Part shown: one piece after another, positions 44,705 to 54,231 of the stretch
How the letters are laid out: each line of letters opens with the position of its first letter
Position numbering within the stretch: the first letter of the stretch is position 1
Source of the DNA: Rheinheimera sp. EpRS3
Lineage (GTDB): Bacteria; Pseudomonadota; Gammaproteobacteria; Enterobacterales; Alteromonadaceae
Length of the DNA stretch: 64,000 nucleotides
Assembly (NCBI RefSeq): GCF_001513785.1
Contig: NZ_LNQS01000009.1
Coordinates: 496,001-560,000, forward strand
Reading direction: 5' to 3'
Notes under the pieces: model-generated
What the model saw: the letters and a program-made list of their open reading frames with translations, nothing else
Databases searched by the model: none
Told to the model about the DNA's origin: nothing
Program-made: the position numbers and the translations under genes

Positions 44705-46084
44705 TTATTGCTCCTTAGCTGCCAGCACCGGCAGAATTTTGTTCACTTTATCTAAGGTTTCCTGATATTCGCTGTTAACTTCCGAGTCGGCTACTATGCC
44801 GCCACCGGCCTGGCAATGAATTTGCCCTTCGCTGCAAATCAACGTGCGGATTGCGATATTGGTATCCATATCGCCGTTACTGTTAATGTAGCCAATAGCG
44901 CCGCAGTACACTGAACGGCGTTGTGGCTCCAGTTGTTCAATGATCTGCATTGCCCGCACCTTAGGCGCGCCGGTAATAGAGCCCCCCGGGAAGGCGCCGC
45001 GCAGTAAATCGCAGGCGCTGTACTGTGATGCCAGGGTGCCGGTTACCGTGCTGACTAAATGATGCACCGCCGGAAAGCTTTCAATAGCAAACAGTTGTGG
45101 TACTTCAACAGAGCCTGGCAGACAGACTTTACCTAAATCGTTACGCAGTAAATCGACTATCATCACGTTTTCGGCGCGATCTTTGGCGGAATTGCGCAGA
45201 TTGCTGGCTTCCACTTCGTCCGTCATCGGGCAAATACCGCGCGGCCGCGTGCCTTTAATCGGTTTGGTTTCAACTTTGTTACTGTGTAGCTGTAAAAAGC
45301 GCTCCGGTGAGATACTCAGCACGGCACCCTGCGGCAGGCGGATAAAGGCAGAAAAGGGCGCCGCATTTTTATCGCGCAGTTTAAGGTAAGCCTGCCATTC
45401 ATCGCCGTGATAACCGGCACTAAAGCGCTGTGTCAGGTTAATTTGATAGCAATCACCGCTGAGCAAATATTGCTGTACCTGATTAAAGCGGGCTACGTAA
45501 CCGGCTTTATTCATATTAGCCTGCCAGTTACCGCTTAAGCTAAATGGTGCTGATGCCGCTAACTTCTGTTGCAGCCTGGCGTGCAGCTTATGCCAGCCGG
45601 CTTCGGCCTCGCCGTGGTAATCGACATACCACAACTGCTTAAGTTGCTTATCGAGGATTAGCGCCCAACGATAAAAGCCTACTGCCATATCTGGCAGGCT
45701 GATGTCGGCTTCTGCAGTGGCGGGCAGCTTTTCAATATAGCGGCCCAAATCATAACCAAAGTAGCCCAGAGCTCCGCCAATAAAGGGCAGGTTGCTAACT
45801 GCAGCTTTAGGGAAATAGCGCTTTAACGCACAGTTCAGCACGGTAAAGGGGTCTTCGTTGTAGGTATGAGCGCCGTGCTCGTCGGTGAGTATGCTGCAGC
45901 CGGCTTTGGCTTGTAAGGTGGCCAGCGGCTCTGCCACTAAGATGTCATAGCGGCTGTTAACATGCTCTGGCGCAGCCGAGTCGAGCAGCATGGCCCAGGG
46001 CTGCTGAGCGAAGTAGCTGAACTGCGTAAGTAAATTGTCCGGCGTTTCACCGTAAATTTCCGGCGGAATAAGGTACTGCTGCAT
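44705..46084 (-). CDS. pabB: Aminodeoxychorismate synthase component I
   Basis: 459 aa. Converts chorismate plus amino-nitrogen to 4-amino-4-deoxychorismate, the precursor of p-aminobenzoate and folate. The C-terminal chorismate-binding domain shows VETKPIKGTRPRG, ENVMIVDLLRNDLG, FPGGSITGAPKVRAM and YCGAIGYINSNG. The KPIKGTRPR lysine is the residue that makes the covalent intermediate in PabB-type enzymes. Linked to nudL downstream. Confidence 0.93.
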   Translation of the reverse strand: MQQYLIPPEIYGETPDNLLTQFSYFAQQPWAMLLDSAAPEHVNSRYDILVAEPLATLQAKAGCSILTDEHGAHTYNEDPFTVLNCALKRYFPKAAVSNLPFIGGALGYFGYDLGRYIEKLPATAEADISLPDMAVGFYRWALILDKQLKQLWYVDYHGEAEAGWHKLHARLQQKLAASAPFSLSGNWQANMNKAGYVARFNQVQQYLLSGDCYQINLTQRFSAGYHGDEWQAYLKLRDKNAAPFSAFIRLPQGAVLSISPERFLQLHSNKVETKPIKGTRPRGICPMTDEVEASNLRNSAKDRAENVMIVDLLRNDLGKVCLPGSVEVPQLFAIESFPAVHHLVSTVTGTLASQYSACDLLRGAFPGGSITGAPKVRAMQIIEQLEPQRRSVYCGAIGYINSNGDMDTNIAIRTLICSEGQIHCQAGGGIVADSEVNSEYQETLDKVNKILPVLAAKEQ

Positions 46085-46184
46085 GAATGGGGCTAGCCGC
46101 TGTTTCTGATGCGCGTTATCATACCAGCACCGACACTAATAGTTAAACATGGCGCTGCCAGAGGCGTCAGAGGACAGGTAAAAC

Positions 46185-47705
46185 ATGACGGTTATTCGCC
46201 AGCAAGACTTTATCGACAGCATCGAAGATGCGCTGCAGTATATCTCTTATTATCACCCGCTGGATTTTATCAAAGCACTGGAAGTGGCCTACCACAAAGA
46301 GCAAAACCAGGCGGCGAAAGATGCCATAGCGCAAATTTTAATTAACTCGCGTATGTCGGCTGAAGGCCATCGGCCTATCTGCCAGGACACCGGCATCGTA
46401 ACCTGCTTTGTTAAAATTGGTATGGACGTAAAGTGGGATAAAACCGATATGACGGTGCAGCAGATGGTGGACGAAGGAACCCGTCGTGCTTACTTAAACC
46501 CGGACAACCCGCTGCGTGCTTCCATAGTGGCAGACCCTGCCGGCGCGCGCAAAAACACCAAAGACAATACGCCCTCTGTAGTACATATCGATTTAGTCGC
46601 CGGCCATCATGTTGAAGTGATGATTGCTGCCAAAGGCGGTGGCTCGGAAAATAAAACCAAGATGGCGATGTTAAACCCATCTGATTCCATTGTGGATTGG
46701 GTGCTGGAAACGCTGCCGAAAATGGGCGCTGGCTGGTGTCCACCGGGCATGCTCGGCATAGGTATCGGCGGTACAGCCGAAAAAGCGGCCGTACTGGCCA
46801 AAGAAGCCTTAATGGAACCGGTAGATATTCAGGACTTAATTGCTAAAGGTGCAGAAACAGCTGATGAAAAGCTGCGCTTAGAGCTGTATGAAAAAGTGAA
46901 TAAACTGGGTATTGGTGCCCAGGGCCTGGGCGGTTTAACTACGGTAGTGGATGTAAAAATTAACAGTGTGCCAACCCATGCCGCCAGCTTGCCGGTCGTG
47001 ATGATCCCTAACTGTGCCGCTACGCGCCATGTGCATTTTCATTTAGATGGCACAGGCCCTGCTGATATTCAGCCACCAAAACTGGAAGACTGGCCACAGG
47101 TAACCTGGGAGCTGGGTGCTAATGTGCGCAGGGTAAACCTGGATACGGTAACACCACAAGACGTATTAGAGTGGAAAGCCGGTGAAACCGTGCTGCTAAG
47201 CGGCAAGATGCTTACTGGTCGTGATGCTGCGCATAAACGCATTGCCGATATGCTGAATAAGGGCGAAGCGCTGCCCGATGGCGTCGACTTTAAGAACCGC
47301 TTTATTTACTACGTTGGCCCGGTAGATGCGGTAGGCGATGAAGTTGTAGGCCCGGCCGGCCCGACTACTGCCACCAGAATGGACAAATTTACCGATATGA
47401 TGCTGTCGCAAACTGGTTTGCTTGGCATGATTGGCAAGTCAGAACGTGGTGACAAAACCGTGGCCAGCATTAAGCAGCACAAAGCGGTGTACTTAATGGC
47501 GGTGGGCGGTGCGGCCTATTTAGTGTCTAAAGCGATTAAAAAATCGCGCGTGGTGGCCTTTGCCGACTTAGGCATGGAAGCCATTTACGAATTTGACGTA
47601 CAGGACATGCCGGTAACGGTAGCGGTAGACTCCAATGGCAATAACGTGCATCAACAAGGCCCGGCCATCTGGAAAGTGAATATTCAGCAAATGGACAAAG
47701 CGTAA
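46185..47705 (+). CDS. fumA: Class I fumarate hydratase (iron-sulfur)
   Basis: 506 aa, single-chain oxygen-sensitive fumarase. Converts fumarate to malate in the TCA cycle. [4Fe-4S] ligands are likely Cys66 (RPICQDTG), Cys185 (GAGWCPPGM) and Cys277 (PNCAATRHVHFHLDG), with the two domains joined by the usual linker. TGRDAAHKRI, GPTTATRMDKFT and DLGMEAIYEFDVQDMPVTV are conserved C-terminal segments. Shorter than E. coli FumA at the N terminus. Followed by a terminator. Confidence 0.92.
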   Translation: MTVIRQQDFIDSIEDALQYISYYHPLDFIKALEVAYHKEQNQAAKDAIAQILINSRMSAEGHRPICQDTGIVTCFVKIGMDVKWDKTDMTVQQMVDEGTRRAYLNPDNPLRASIVADPAGARKNTKDNTPSVVHIDLVAGHHVEVMIAAKGGGSENKTKMAMLNPSDSIVDWVLETLPKMGAGWCPPGMLGIGIGGTAEKAAVLAKEALMEPVDIQDLIAKGAETADEKLRLELYEKVNKLGIGAQGLGGLTTVVDVKINSVPTHAASLPVVMIPNCAATRHVHFHLDGTGPADIQPPKLEDWPQVTWELGANVRRVNLDTVTPQDVLEWKAGETVLLSGKMLTGRDAAHKRIADMLNKGEALPDGVDFKNRFIYYVGPVDAVGDEVVGPAGPTTATRMDKFTDMMLSQTGLLGMIGKSERGDKTVASIKQHKAVYLMAVGGAAYLVSKAIKKSRVVAFADLGMEAIYEFDVQDMPVTVAVDSNGNNVHQQGPAIWKVNIQQMDKA

Positions 47706-47720
47706 TTGCTTTACCATCGG

Positions 47721-47751
47721 GGCTGTAGCATTGCTGCAGCCTTATTTTTTT
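47721..47751 (+). terminator. Terminator after the fumarase gene
   Basis: A 9-bp stem (GGCTGTAGC against GCTGCAGCC, one wobble) with an ATT loop, followed by TTATTTTTTT. Confidence 0.8.
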
Positions 47752-47785
47752 CAGCCTATAAAACAAAAAAATCCAGGGAATACGC

Positions 47786-49807
47786 ATGAAAAAGACCTTA
47801 CTCACGCTGGCACTGCTAGCAGCAGGCAGTGCACTGGCTAAAGCTCCGCTGACGGTAGAGCATTTAAACCAGTTTAATAAGCTGCACGATGTGGTGTTAT
47901 CGCCAGATGGCCGTTTTTTAGTGTATGGCCAGACTAACGGCGGCTTTAGCCCGGCAGATAGCTCCAGCGATTTATATCTGATGGATTTATCTAACCTGAA
48001 TAAGGTCACCCGTCTGACGCAAAGCGCGGGGCGCGAAAGCCAGTTGCAGTGGGCGGCTGGTGGCCAGAGTATTTATTTTATTGCTAACCGTAGTGGCACT
48101 AATCAGGTATGGCAGTTGCCGTTATACGGCGGCGAAGCGTTGCAGCTTACCGATTTACCGCTGCCGGTAGAGGGTTTTAAAGTGTCCTCAGATGGCAAGC
48201 AAATTGCGCTGTCGCTGTCGGTAAAACCGGGTTGCCAGAACCTGCAATGTACGCTGGATGCTAAAACAGCTGATGCGGCGAAAAAAGATACCGCCATGGC
48301 ATACGAGCAGTTGATGGTGCGCCACTGGGACAGCTGGTTAACACCGTATCGCAGCCATTTGCATGTGGCGCCACTGGGCAAAGGTGTGGTGAAAGATGCT
48401 ACTAACCTGATGAGTGAATGGAATACTGATATTGCAGGTATTAACGAGGTTGCCTTTACACCAGATAATGCAAACCTGGTGTTTAGTGCCAAGATCCCGG
48501 CCGAAGATCAGGCCTGGCACACCAATTACGACATCTTTAAGGTGCCGGTAGCCGGCGGTGAAAAGCAAAATATGACGGCAGAAAACCCGGCCTGGGATGC
48601 ACAGCCGTCGTTCTCTGCCGATGGCCGTTTTATGGCCTACAAAGCCATGAGTAAGCCACAGGCTGAAGCCGATAAATTCAGTTTGGTGTTGCTGGATATG
48701 GTAACAGGGCAGCGCAATGAACTGGCACCGGAGTTTGATCGCTCAATCAGCGATTACAAATTCGGCCCGGATAACCGCACAATTTATGTCACCACTCAGG
48801 ATGTGGGCCAGTATGCCATTTATGCCATTAACACCAGCTTTGGTGATGTGCGCAAAGTGTATGGCGATGGCACTGCCGGGTCTTTGAATGTGGCCAGTGA
48901 CAAAATTGTCTTTACTAATCACAAACTGGATATGCCGCCTGAGGTATTTCAGCTAAGCACAGACGGTGGCAGCCTGACACAGTTGACCGATATCAACGCT
49001 GACTGGCGTAAAGACGTGCAATTTGGTGATTACGAGCAGTTCAGTTTTAAAGGCGCCAACGACGAAACTGTATATGGCTATTTAGTAAAGCCATGGGATT
49101 TTGACGCCAATAAAAAATACCCGATGGCGTTTTTAGTGCACGGCGGGCCGCAGGGCAGTTTTGGCAATATGTTTAACGAGCGTTGGAATGCGCAAATGTA
49201 TGCCGCCAAAGGCTATGCGGTAGTGATGGTCGATTTCCATGGCTCTACCGGTTATGGCCAGGCTTTTACTAACTCTATCAGTCGCGACTGGGGCGGTAAG
49301 CCGCTGGAAGACCTGAGAAAAGGTTTTGACTATATAGTACAGGCGCAACCGTGGATTGATGGCAGCCGCGCCTGTGCGCTGGGGGCTTCTTATGGCGGCT
49401 ATATGATGAACTGGATTGCCGGTAACTGGCCAACGGGTTTTAAATGTCTGGTAAACCACGCCGGTTTGTACGATATGCCAAGCTTTTACGGCAGCACGGA
49501 AGAGCTGTGGTTTCCGGAGTTTGATTTAGGCGGCCCGGTTTGGCAGGCTGAGTCGGATTATCAGAAATTTAACCCGGCTGCGTTGGCGGATAAATGGCAA
49601 ACCCCGATGCTGGTTATTCATGGCTTAAAAGATTACCGCGTACCTTATGCTCAGGGCTTAGGTGCTTTTACTAACCTGCAACGCAAAGGGATCGATTCAC
49701 GGTTGGTGATCTTTCCGGACGAAAATCACTGGATCTTAAATAAAGATAACCGTGTGCGTTGGTACAACGAAGTGTTCCAGTGGTTGGATAAGTATACTAA
49801 AGGTTAA
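47786..49807 (+). CDS. S9 family dipeptidyl/oligopeptidase, secreted
   Basis: 673 aa with a signal peptide (KKTLLTLALLAAGSALA, cleavage before KAPLT). Propeller repeats such as VVLSPDGRFLVYGQ and PSFSADGRFMAYKA lead to a prolyl-oligopeptidase catalytic domain: the Ser in GASYGGYMMNW, the Asp in HGLKDYRVPY and the His in DENHWILN. Likely periplasmic dipeptidyl peptidase in peptide use. A second S9 enzyme is encoded at 3301. Confidence 0.9.
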   Translation: MKKTLLTLALLAAGSALAKAPLTVEHLNQFNKLHDVVLSPDGRFLVYGQTNGGFSPADSSSDLYLMDLSNLNKVTRLTQSAGRESQLQWAAGGQSIYFIANRSGTNQVWQLPLYGGEALQLTDLPLPVEGFKVSSDGKQIALSLSVKPGCQNLQCTLDAKTADAAKKDTAMAYEQLMVRHWDSWLTPYRSHLHVAPLGKGVVKDATNLMSEWNTDIAGINEVAFTPDNANLVFSAKIPAEDQAWHTNYDIFKVPVAGGEKQNMTAENPAWDAQPSFSADGRFMAYKAMSKPQAEADKFSLVLLDMVTGQRNELAPEFDRSISDYKFGPDNRTIYVTTQDVGQYAIYAINTSFGDVRKVYGDGTAGSLNVASDKIVFTNHKLDMPPEVFQLSTDGGSLTQLTDINADWRKDVQFGDYEQFSFKGANDETVYGYLVKPWDFDANKKYPMAFLVHGGPQGSFGNMFNERWNAQMYAAKGYAVVMVDFHGSTGYGQAFTNSISRDWGGKPLEDLRKGFDYIVQAQPWIDGSRACALGASYGGYMMNWIAGNWPTGFKCLVNHAGLYDMPSFYGSTEELWFPEFDLGGPVWQAESDYQKFNPAALADKWQTPMLVIHGLKDYRVPYAQGLGAFTNLQRKGIDSRLVIFPDENHWILNKDNRVRWYNEVFQWLDKYTKG

Positions 49808-49888
49808 TTTATTTAGCTTTTGCGACAGTAGTATTTACCGGCGGTATGCAAATATTACCCGCGCCATATACTCACCCGGCGCAGCTTA

Positions 49889-49950
49889 GCCGTGGTAATA
49901 AACAGGAATATCGCTCAATATCAGCAATATAAGTGTGTATTTACCACGGC
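49889..49950. other. Spaced inverted repeat upstream of the EF-hand gene
   Basis: GCCGTGGTAA and TTACCACGGC are perfect 10-bp arms 42 nt apart, able to form a long hairpin. No T-run follows. Confidence 0.4.
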
Positions 49951-50036
49951 GAAAATGTGTTGGTACAACAGTTGCGTAGTTAATGCCAGCTGCACTTTCG
50001 CAGCACAGTTTATTTAACAACTGAAGGAGATTTGAC

Positions 50037-50432
50037 ATGAAAAAACATATCAATTCTGCACTGGTATTAGCTTTATCGCTAGTGAGTGGCTCGTTGTTGG
50101 CAGCTAACAATATGAATGACATGAATAACAACCAAATGGGTGAGGTAGACCAAGACAACAATGGCTCGGTCTCTAAAACAGAGTTCGAAAGGCATATCGG
50201 TGACCGTTTTTTTGGCAAAATGGATCGCAATAGTGACGGCATGATTGACGAAAGCGAATTCAGTGGTACCCGTTTTGGTAGTAAGCTGTCTGAACTCGAT
50301 CGCGATGGTGATAGCCGGCTAACTAAAGCTGAGTTGTACAACGGTTTGTTTGAGACATTTGATACTAACCGTGACATGGTGCTGGACAAAGACGAATGGA
50401 AAAAAGTTCAGAGTGCTGGCATCAGCCATTAA
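50037..50432 (+). CDS. Exported EF-hand protein
   Basis: 131 aa with signal peptide MKKHINSALVLALSLVSGSLLA. Four calcium-type loops in tandem: DQDNNGSVSKTEFE, DRNSDGMIDESEFS, DRDGDSRLTKAELY and DTNRDMVLDKDEWK. The first three keep the expected acidic and Gly/Ser positions; the fourth lacks the central Gly. A periplasmic calcium-binding protein. Ribosome site AAGGAGAT. A terminator follows. Confidence 0.88.
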   Translation: MKKHINSALVLALSLVSGSLLAANNMNDMNNNQMGEVDQDNNGSVSKTEFERHIGDRFFGKMDRNSDGMIDESEFSGTRFGSKLSELDRDGDSRLTKAELYNGLFETFDTNRDMVLDKDEWKKVQSAGISH

Positions 50433-50463
50433 TATGCCGATGATATAACAAAGCCTACGCTGT

Positions 50464-50509
50464 ACCAGAGAAGGTTAACCACCTTCTCTGGTGCTTTGGC
50501 GTTATTTTT
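50464..50509 (+). terminator. Terminator after the EF-hand gene
   Basis: A perfect 12-bp stem (ACCAGAGAAGGT against ACCTTCTCTGGT) with a 5-nt loop. GCTTTGGCGTTATTTTTA follows, giving a T-run after an outer pairing with AACAAAGC. Confidence 0.6.
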
Positions 50510-50597
50510 ACTTCCCTTCCACGTTAAGCCTTGCTTATTATGCTGTTGTACAAAGCCCCTGTAATAAATCTACTGACAGCAGATACCAAGGACAGTT

Positions 50598-50954
50598 ATG
50601 AATTTTCAACAATGCCGTGATCATTGCCTGATGCAACTGCAAAGCATTGAGGATTTCCCGTTTGGCCCTGATGCTTATGTTTATAAAGTGGCGGGTAAAA
50701 TTTTCGCGATCCTAAGTGAAAAGCAAGGTGTTGCCCGGGTAAATTTAAAGTGTGATCCAGCCGAAGCACTAATGTTGCGCGATATTTTCCCTGCCGTTAC
50801 GCCTGGTTACCATATGAACAAACAGCACTGGAATACCGTGTTGCTTGATGGCAGTGTGCCGGATAACGAAATAAAGCGGCAGATTGAAAACTCATATCAG
50901 CTGATTATAAAAAGCCTGCCGAAAGCGAAAAGGCCAGCACTAAACTCAAATTAA
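50598..50954 (+). CDS. MmcQ/YjbR family protein
   Basis: 118 aa. FPFGPDAYVYKVAGKIFAIL, VNLKCDPAEALMLRD and PGYHMNKQHWNTVLLDGSVP are the family's conserved blocks. CyaY-like fold, thought to bind DNA; role unsettled. Stand-alone gene with ribosome site AAGGACAG. Confidence 0.85.
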   Translation: MNFQQCRDHCLMQLQSIEDFPFGPDAYVYKVAGKIFAILSEKQGVARVNLKCDPAEALMLRDIFPAVTPGYHMNKQHWNTVLLDGSVPDNEIKRQIENSYQLIIKSLPKAKRPALNSN

Positions 50955-50983
50955 GTCACTTGTATAGCCGGTCTTGCTCTGCC

Positions 50984-51012
50984 TTGACAAGATTGCAGTC
51001 TACTACCAAAAT
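50984..51012 (+). promoter_or_regulatory. Candidate sigma-70 promoter of vapBC
   Basis: A perfect TTGACA at 50984-50989 and CAAAAT 17 nt later at 51007-51012. The -10 is only a 4/6 match. It is followed by the operator-like repeat at 51012-51031. Confidence 0.45.
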
Positions 51013-51031
51013 ACATACATAATTGTGTGTA
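51012..51031. promoter_or_regulatory. Likely VapBC operator
   Basis: TACATACA and TGTGTGTA, 7 of 8 complementary positions around a 4-nt spacer, lie over the start of the vapB transcript. This fits autorepression by a VapB-VapC complex. Confidence 0.5.
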
Positions 51032-51044
51032 CATAGAGGTGGCT

Positions 51045-51296
51045 ATGTCTGCGGTAAGTCGTGTGTTTATGAATGGTAACAGTCAGGCTGTGCGGATCCC
51101 GCAGGAATTCCGCCTGGATACTAACACCGTTGAGATAAGCCGTAATGAGCAGGGTGATTTGGTGATCCATCCTCTACCACCAAAACGGGGTGAGGCTTTA
51201 ATGGCAGCACTGGATGGGTTCGATGCTGACTTTGTTGCAGAACTTGAAGCAGAATATCGTGCTCAGCCTTTGATGCAAGATAGGGAAGAATTGTGA
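51045..51296 (+). CDS. vapB: VapB-type antitoxin (AbrB/MazE fold)
   Basis: 83 aa from ATG 51045 (ribosome site AGAGGTGG). The N-terminal swapped-hairpin DNA-binding domain reads VFMNGNSQAVRIPQEFRLD, then VEISRNEQGDLVIHP; the C-terminal tail masks the toxin. Overlaps the toxin gene by 4 nt (ATGA-type). VagC/VapB subgroup. Confidence 0.9.
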   Translation: MSAVSRVFMNGNSQAVRIPQEFRLDTNTVEISRNEQGDLVIHPLPPKRGEALMAALDGFDADFVAELEAEYRAQPLMQDREEL

Positions 51297-51697
51297 TCTA
51301 TTTGCTGGATACCAATATTCTTATTTATCTGTTAAAAAATAATCCTCCTTCAGTTGCTGCACATATCGACACTTTGCCGGCAGATACACAATTAAGAATG
51401 TCATTTTTTACCTATGCCGAGCTACTTAAAGGTGCACAGAATAGTAATAGAACAGCTGAGGTTATGCGAAAGCTGGCAGTGCTGACCAGGCAAATTCAGG
51501 TTCTATATCAATCTTCTGCTTCACTTTGTCTTCATTACGCTGAGCAATTTAATCGCTTAAAATCAGCTGGTACACCTATAGGGGCGAATGATTTATGGAT
51601 AGCCAGCCATGCACTGGCTGAAGATGCCATACTGGTGACAAACAATACACGGGAGTTTAATCGCGTAACGGGATTGAGGGTGGAAAACTGGGTATGA
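51293..51697 (+). CDS. vapC: VapC PIN-domain toxin
   Basis: 134 aa. The PIN active-site acids are DTNILIYLLK (Asp6), the Glu of TYAELLKGAQ, NDLWIASHAL and VTNNTREFNRV. VapC toxins are ribonucleases, often cutting initiator tRNA or the sarcin-ricin loop. The start is GTG 51293, overlapping vapB. Its stop overlaps the first ATG of the thiolase gene. Confidence 0.9.
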   Translation: MIYLLDTNILIYLLKNNPPSVAAHIDTLPADTQLRMSFFTYAELLKGAQNSNRTAEVMRKLAVLTRQIQVLYQSSASLCLHYAEQFNRLKSAGTPIGANDLWIASHALAEDAILVTNNTREFNRVTGLRVENWV

Positions 51698-52887
51698 CCG
51701 TAATGAACTTAGCGGACATAGTAATTTTAGCTGGCGCCCGCACGGCTATTGGTAGCTTTGGCGGCAGCTTGGCTGCATTAAGCCCGGCGCAGCTGGGTAC
51801 TGCGGTAGCAAAAGCAGCGATCAGCCGTTCTGGCGTGGTGCCAACAGATGTCGATCATGCGGTATTTGGCCATATTATTACCACTAGTGCTGAAGATGCT
51901 TATTTAGCCAGACATATAGCGCTAAGCAGCGGTATGGCTGCTACGTCTGTCGCTTTTAACGTAAACCGCTTATGTGGCTCGGCTGTGCAGTCGGTAATAT
52001 CGGCCGCACAGTTAATCCAACTGGGGCAAAGCACAATTGCCCTGGCCGGCGGCGCTGAGAGCATGAGTAACGGCGCATATTTACTGCCTAATGCCCGCCG
52101 TGGCTTGCGAATGGGCCACGCTGGTATCACAGATCTGACGTTGGGTATTTTAACCGACCCGTTCGGTAGTGGCCATATGGGGCTTACTGCTGAAACCATT
52201 GCCGCACAATACGGCTTTAGCCGCACTGATTTAGATGCTTTTGCTGCACAAAGCCAGCAGCGTGCTGCTTTCGCCCGGCAGCAGGGCTATTTTGACCAGC
52301 AGATTGTGCCGGTAACGGTAAAAAGTGGCCGTGTTGAAAATGTATTTAACCGGGATGAACATATCCGTGGTGATACTACTATAGATAGTTTATCCAAGCT
52401 AAAGCCAGCGTTTAAATCTGATGGCATCGTTACTGCTGGCAATGCATCTGGCTTAAATGATGGCGCTGCGGCAATGCTGTTGACCAGCCGGTTTGAGGCT
52501 GAAAAACGTGGCCTTAAGCCCGCAGCACGGCTGCTCGGTTATGCCTTCGCCGGCGTGGAGCCCGGCGTAATGGGGTTGGGGCCAATACCGGCGGTGCAAC
52601 AAGTACTGGCTCAAACCGGTTTAACGGTAGCTGATATCGATGTGATTGAGTCAAACGAAGCTTTTGCTGCTCAGGCACTGGCTGTAACACAAACTCTGGG
52701 GTTCAGTCCCGCCAGGGTTAACCCCAATGGCGGCGCTATCGCGCTGGGCCATCCGGTAGGCGCGACAGGTTCAATTCTCATTATTAAGTTACTGGCCGAG
52801 CTGGCACGTATCGGCGGCCGTTATGGCTTAGTTACCATGTGTATAGGCGGCGGGCAGGGTATCGCCTTGCTGCTGGAGTCTTTATAA
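51694..52887 (+). CDS. Acetyl-CoA acetyltransferase (thiolase)
   Basis: 397 aa; an ATG at 51703 (MNLADIVILAGARTAIGSFGG) is an equally good start. The nucleophilic Cys is in VNRLCGSAVQSV, the later His in NPNGGAIALGHPVGATG and the final Cys in TMCIGGGQGI. Degrades or forms acetoacetyl-CoA or longer beta-ketoacyl-CoA. The overlap with vapC is probably accidental coupling. Confidence 0.92.
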   Translation: MTVMNLADIVILAGARTAIGSFGGSLAALSPAQLGTAVAKAAISRSGVVPTDVDHAVFGHIITTSAEDAYLARHIALSSGMAATSVAFNVNRLCGSAVQSVISAAQLIQLGQSTIALAGGAESMSNGAYLLPNARRGLRMGHAGITDLTLGILTDPFGSGHMGLTAETIAAQYGFSRTDLDAFAAQSQQRAAFARQQGYFDQQIVPVTVKSGRVENVFNRDEHIRGDTTIDSLSKLKPAFKSDGIVTAGNASGLNDGAAAMLLTSRFEAEKRGLKPAARLLGYAFAGVEPGVMGLGPIPAVQQVLAQTGLTVADIDVIESNEAFAAQALAVTQTLGFSPARVNPNGGAIALGHPVGATGSILIIKLLAELARIGGRYGLVTMCIGGGQGIALLLESL

Positions 52888-52958
52888 CTGGTGCAAGGAA
52901 CTTTACTGCTATCGACGCACCTTAAAGCAAAGTTTATAGGTGTTGCAAGGAGCATGCT

Positions 52959-53582
52959 ATGCCGGTTGTTGTGTTATCCCGCCTGCTAAAACCAGGCTTA
53001 TTGTTATCGCTGTTGTTATTGCCGCAGCACAGTATTGCAGAAGTGTTTAGCGATAAACTGGTAGAGGCTGCGCTAAAACGCACAGAGCAACAGGTGCGTT
53101 ATGATGGCCGCTATGTACGTATTGCTTATCCTAATGGTGATGTGCCGGCTGATATCGGGGTTTGTACAGATGTGGTGATCCGCAGTTACCGGGCGCTGGG
53201 TACAGATTTACAGCAGTTGGTGCACGAGGATATGCGGGGTAACTTTGCTGCGTATCCATCAAAACGGATTTGGGGTTTAACCAGGCCAGACAGTAATATT
53301 GATCATCGCCGCGTTCCTAACCTGCAAACCTTTTTTAGTCGCCATGGCAAGAGCTTAACGGTTAGTCAGCAGGGCAGCAGTTATCAGCCGGGTGATCTGG
53401 TTACCTGGATGTTGCCAGGTAATTTGCCACATATAGGCATAGTGGTTAATAGAACCTCCGCCGACGGCCTGCGGCCGTTAATAGTGCATAATATCGGCGC
53501 CGGGCCGGTACTGGCAGATATGCTGTTTGATTACAACATTACCGGCCATTACCGTTTTACGCCTGACACAGGCTCTCAGTAG
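52959..53582 (+). CDS. DUF1287 (YijF-like) exported protein
   Basis: 207 aa with a signal peptide ending near HSIAE. DIGVCTDVVIRSYRALG, YPSKRIWGLTRPDSNIDHRRVPNL and GDLVTWMLPGNLPHIGIVV form the DUF1287 domain, an NlpC/P60-like fold with Cys in VCTDV and His in PHIGIV. Periplasmic; likely a cysteine peptidase or amidase of unknown substrate. Confidence 0.85.
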   Translation: MPVVVLSRLLKPGLLLSLLLLPQHSIAEVFSDKLVEAALKRTEQQVRYDGRYVRIAYPNGDVPADIGVCTDVVIRSYRALGTDLQQLVHEDMRGNFAAYPSKRIWGLTRPDSNIDHRRVPNLQTFFSRHGKSLTVSQQGSSYQPGDLVTWMLPGNLPHIGIVVNRTSADGLRPLIVHNIGAGPVLADMLFDYNITGHYRFTPDTGSQ

Positions 53583-53586
53583 CGGT

Positions 53587-54231
53587 TTAAGCCATTTCTG
53601 TGGCGATTTGCTGCAGGCTGGCTGCCAGTTGGGCTGGCTCCTGCGCGCCCGAGATAAGATAGCGGTTATTAATAATAAACGCCGGTACCGATGAAATGCC
53701 GGCTTGTTGATAATTCGCTATATCTTCAGTTACGTTATCGGCGTAGTCATGTCCAGCCAAAATGCGCTTAGCCTGTGTTTTATCCAGCCCGGCCTGTTCG
53801 GCGCAGTTAGCTAAAACGGCTGCGTCAGATACATCTTTAGCTTCACCAAAATAGGCTTCGAATAATGCCAGCTTCATCGCAGTGGCTTTGCTCTGTGTGG
53901 CTGCCCATTTTACCAGCCGGTGGCCATCGAAAGTATTACAGGTAAAACGCTGCTGCATTTTGCTGAAGTTAAGCCCCAAATCTGCAGCTATTTGCATCAT
54001 ATTGGCCTGGCTAGCGCGCATTTCATCTTCGCTGCGGCCATATTTGCGGCTTAGCGCCGGTAAAATGGGCTCTTGTGGCGCGTTTTTATCCGGGTTTAGC
54101 TCAAACGCATGCCATTCCAACTCAGTTTGCAACTGCGGCAATGTCGCCAGCGCGTGCTGCAATCTGGCGTAGCCGATAGCGCACCAGGGGCAGGCAATAT
54201 CTGATACCAAATCAATTTTCAGTGTTGTCAT
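53587..54231 (-). CDS. DsbA-family oxidoreductase (FrnE-like)
   Basis: 214 aa, no signal peptide, so cytoplasmic. The active site is ACPWCAIG; later ISSVPAFIINNRYLISGAQ holds the cis-proline. FrnE-like enzymes are thiol-disulfide isomerases. The start overlaps the end of the upstream DsbA gene (ATGA), so the two are coupled. Confidence 0.88.
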   Translation of the reverse strand: MTTLKIDLVSDIACPWCAIGYARLQHALATLPQLQTELEWHAFELNPDKNAPQEPILPALSRKYGRSEDEMRASQANMMQIAADLGLNFSKMQQRFTCNTFDGHRLVKWAATQSKATAMKLALFEAYFGEAKDVSDAAVLANCAEQAGLDKTQAKRILAGHDYADNVTEDIANYQQAGISSVPAFIINNRYLISGAQEPAQLAASLQQIATEMA

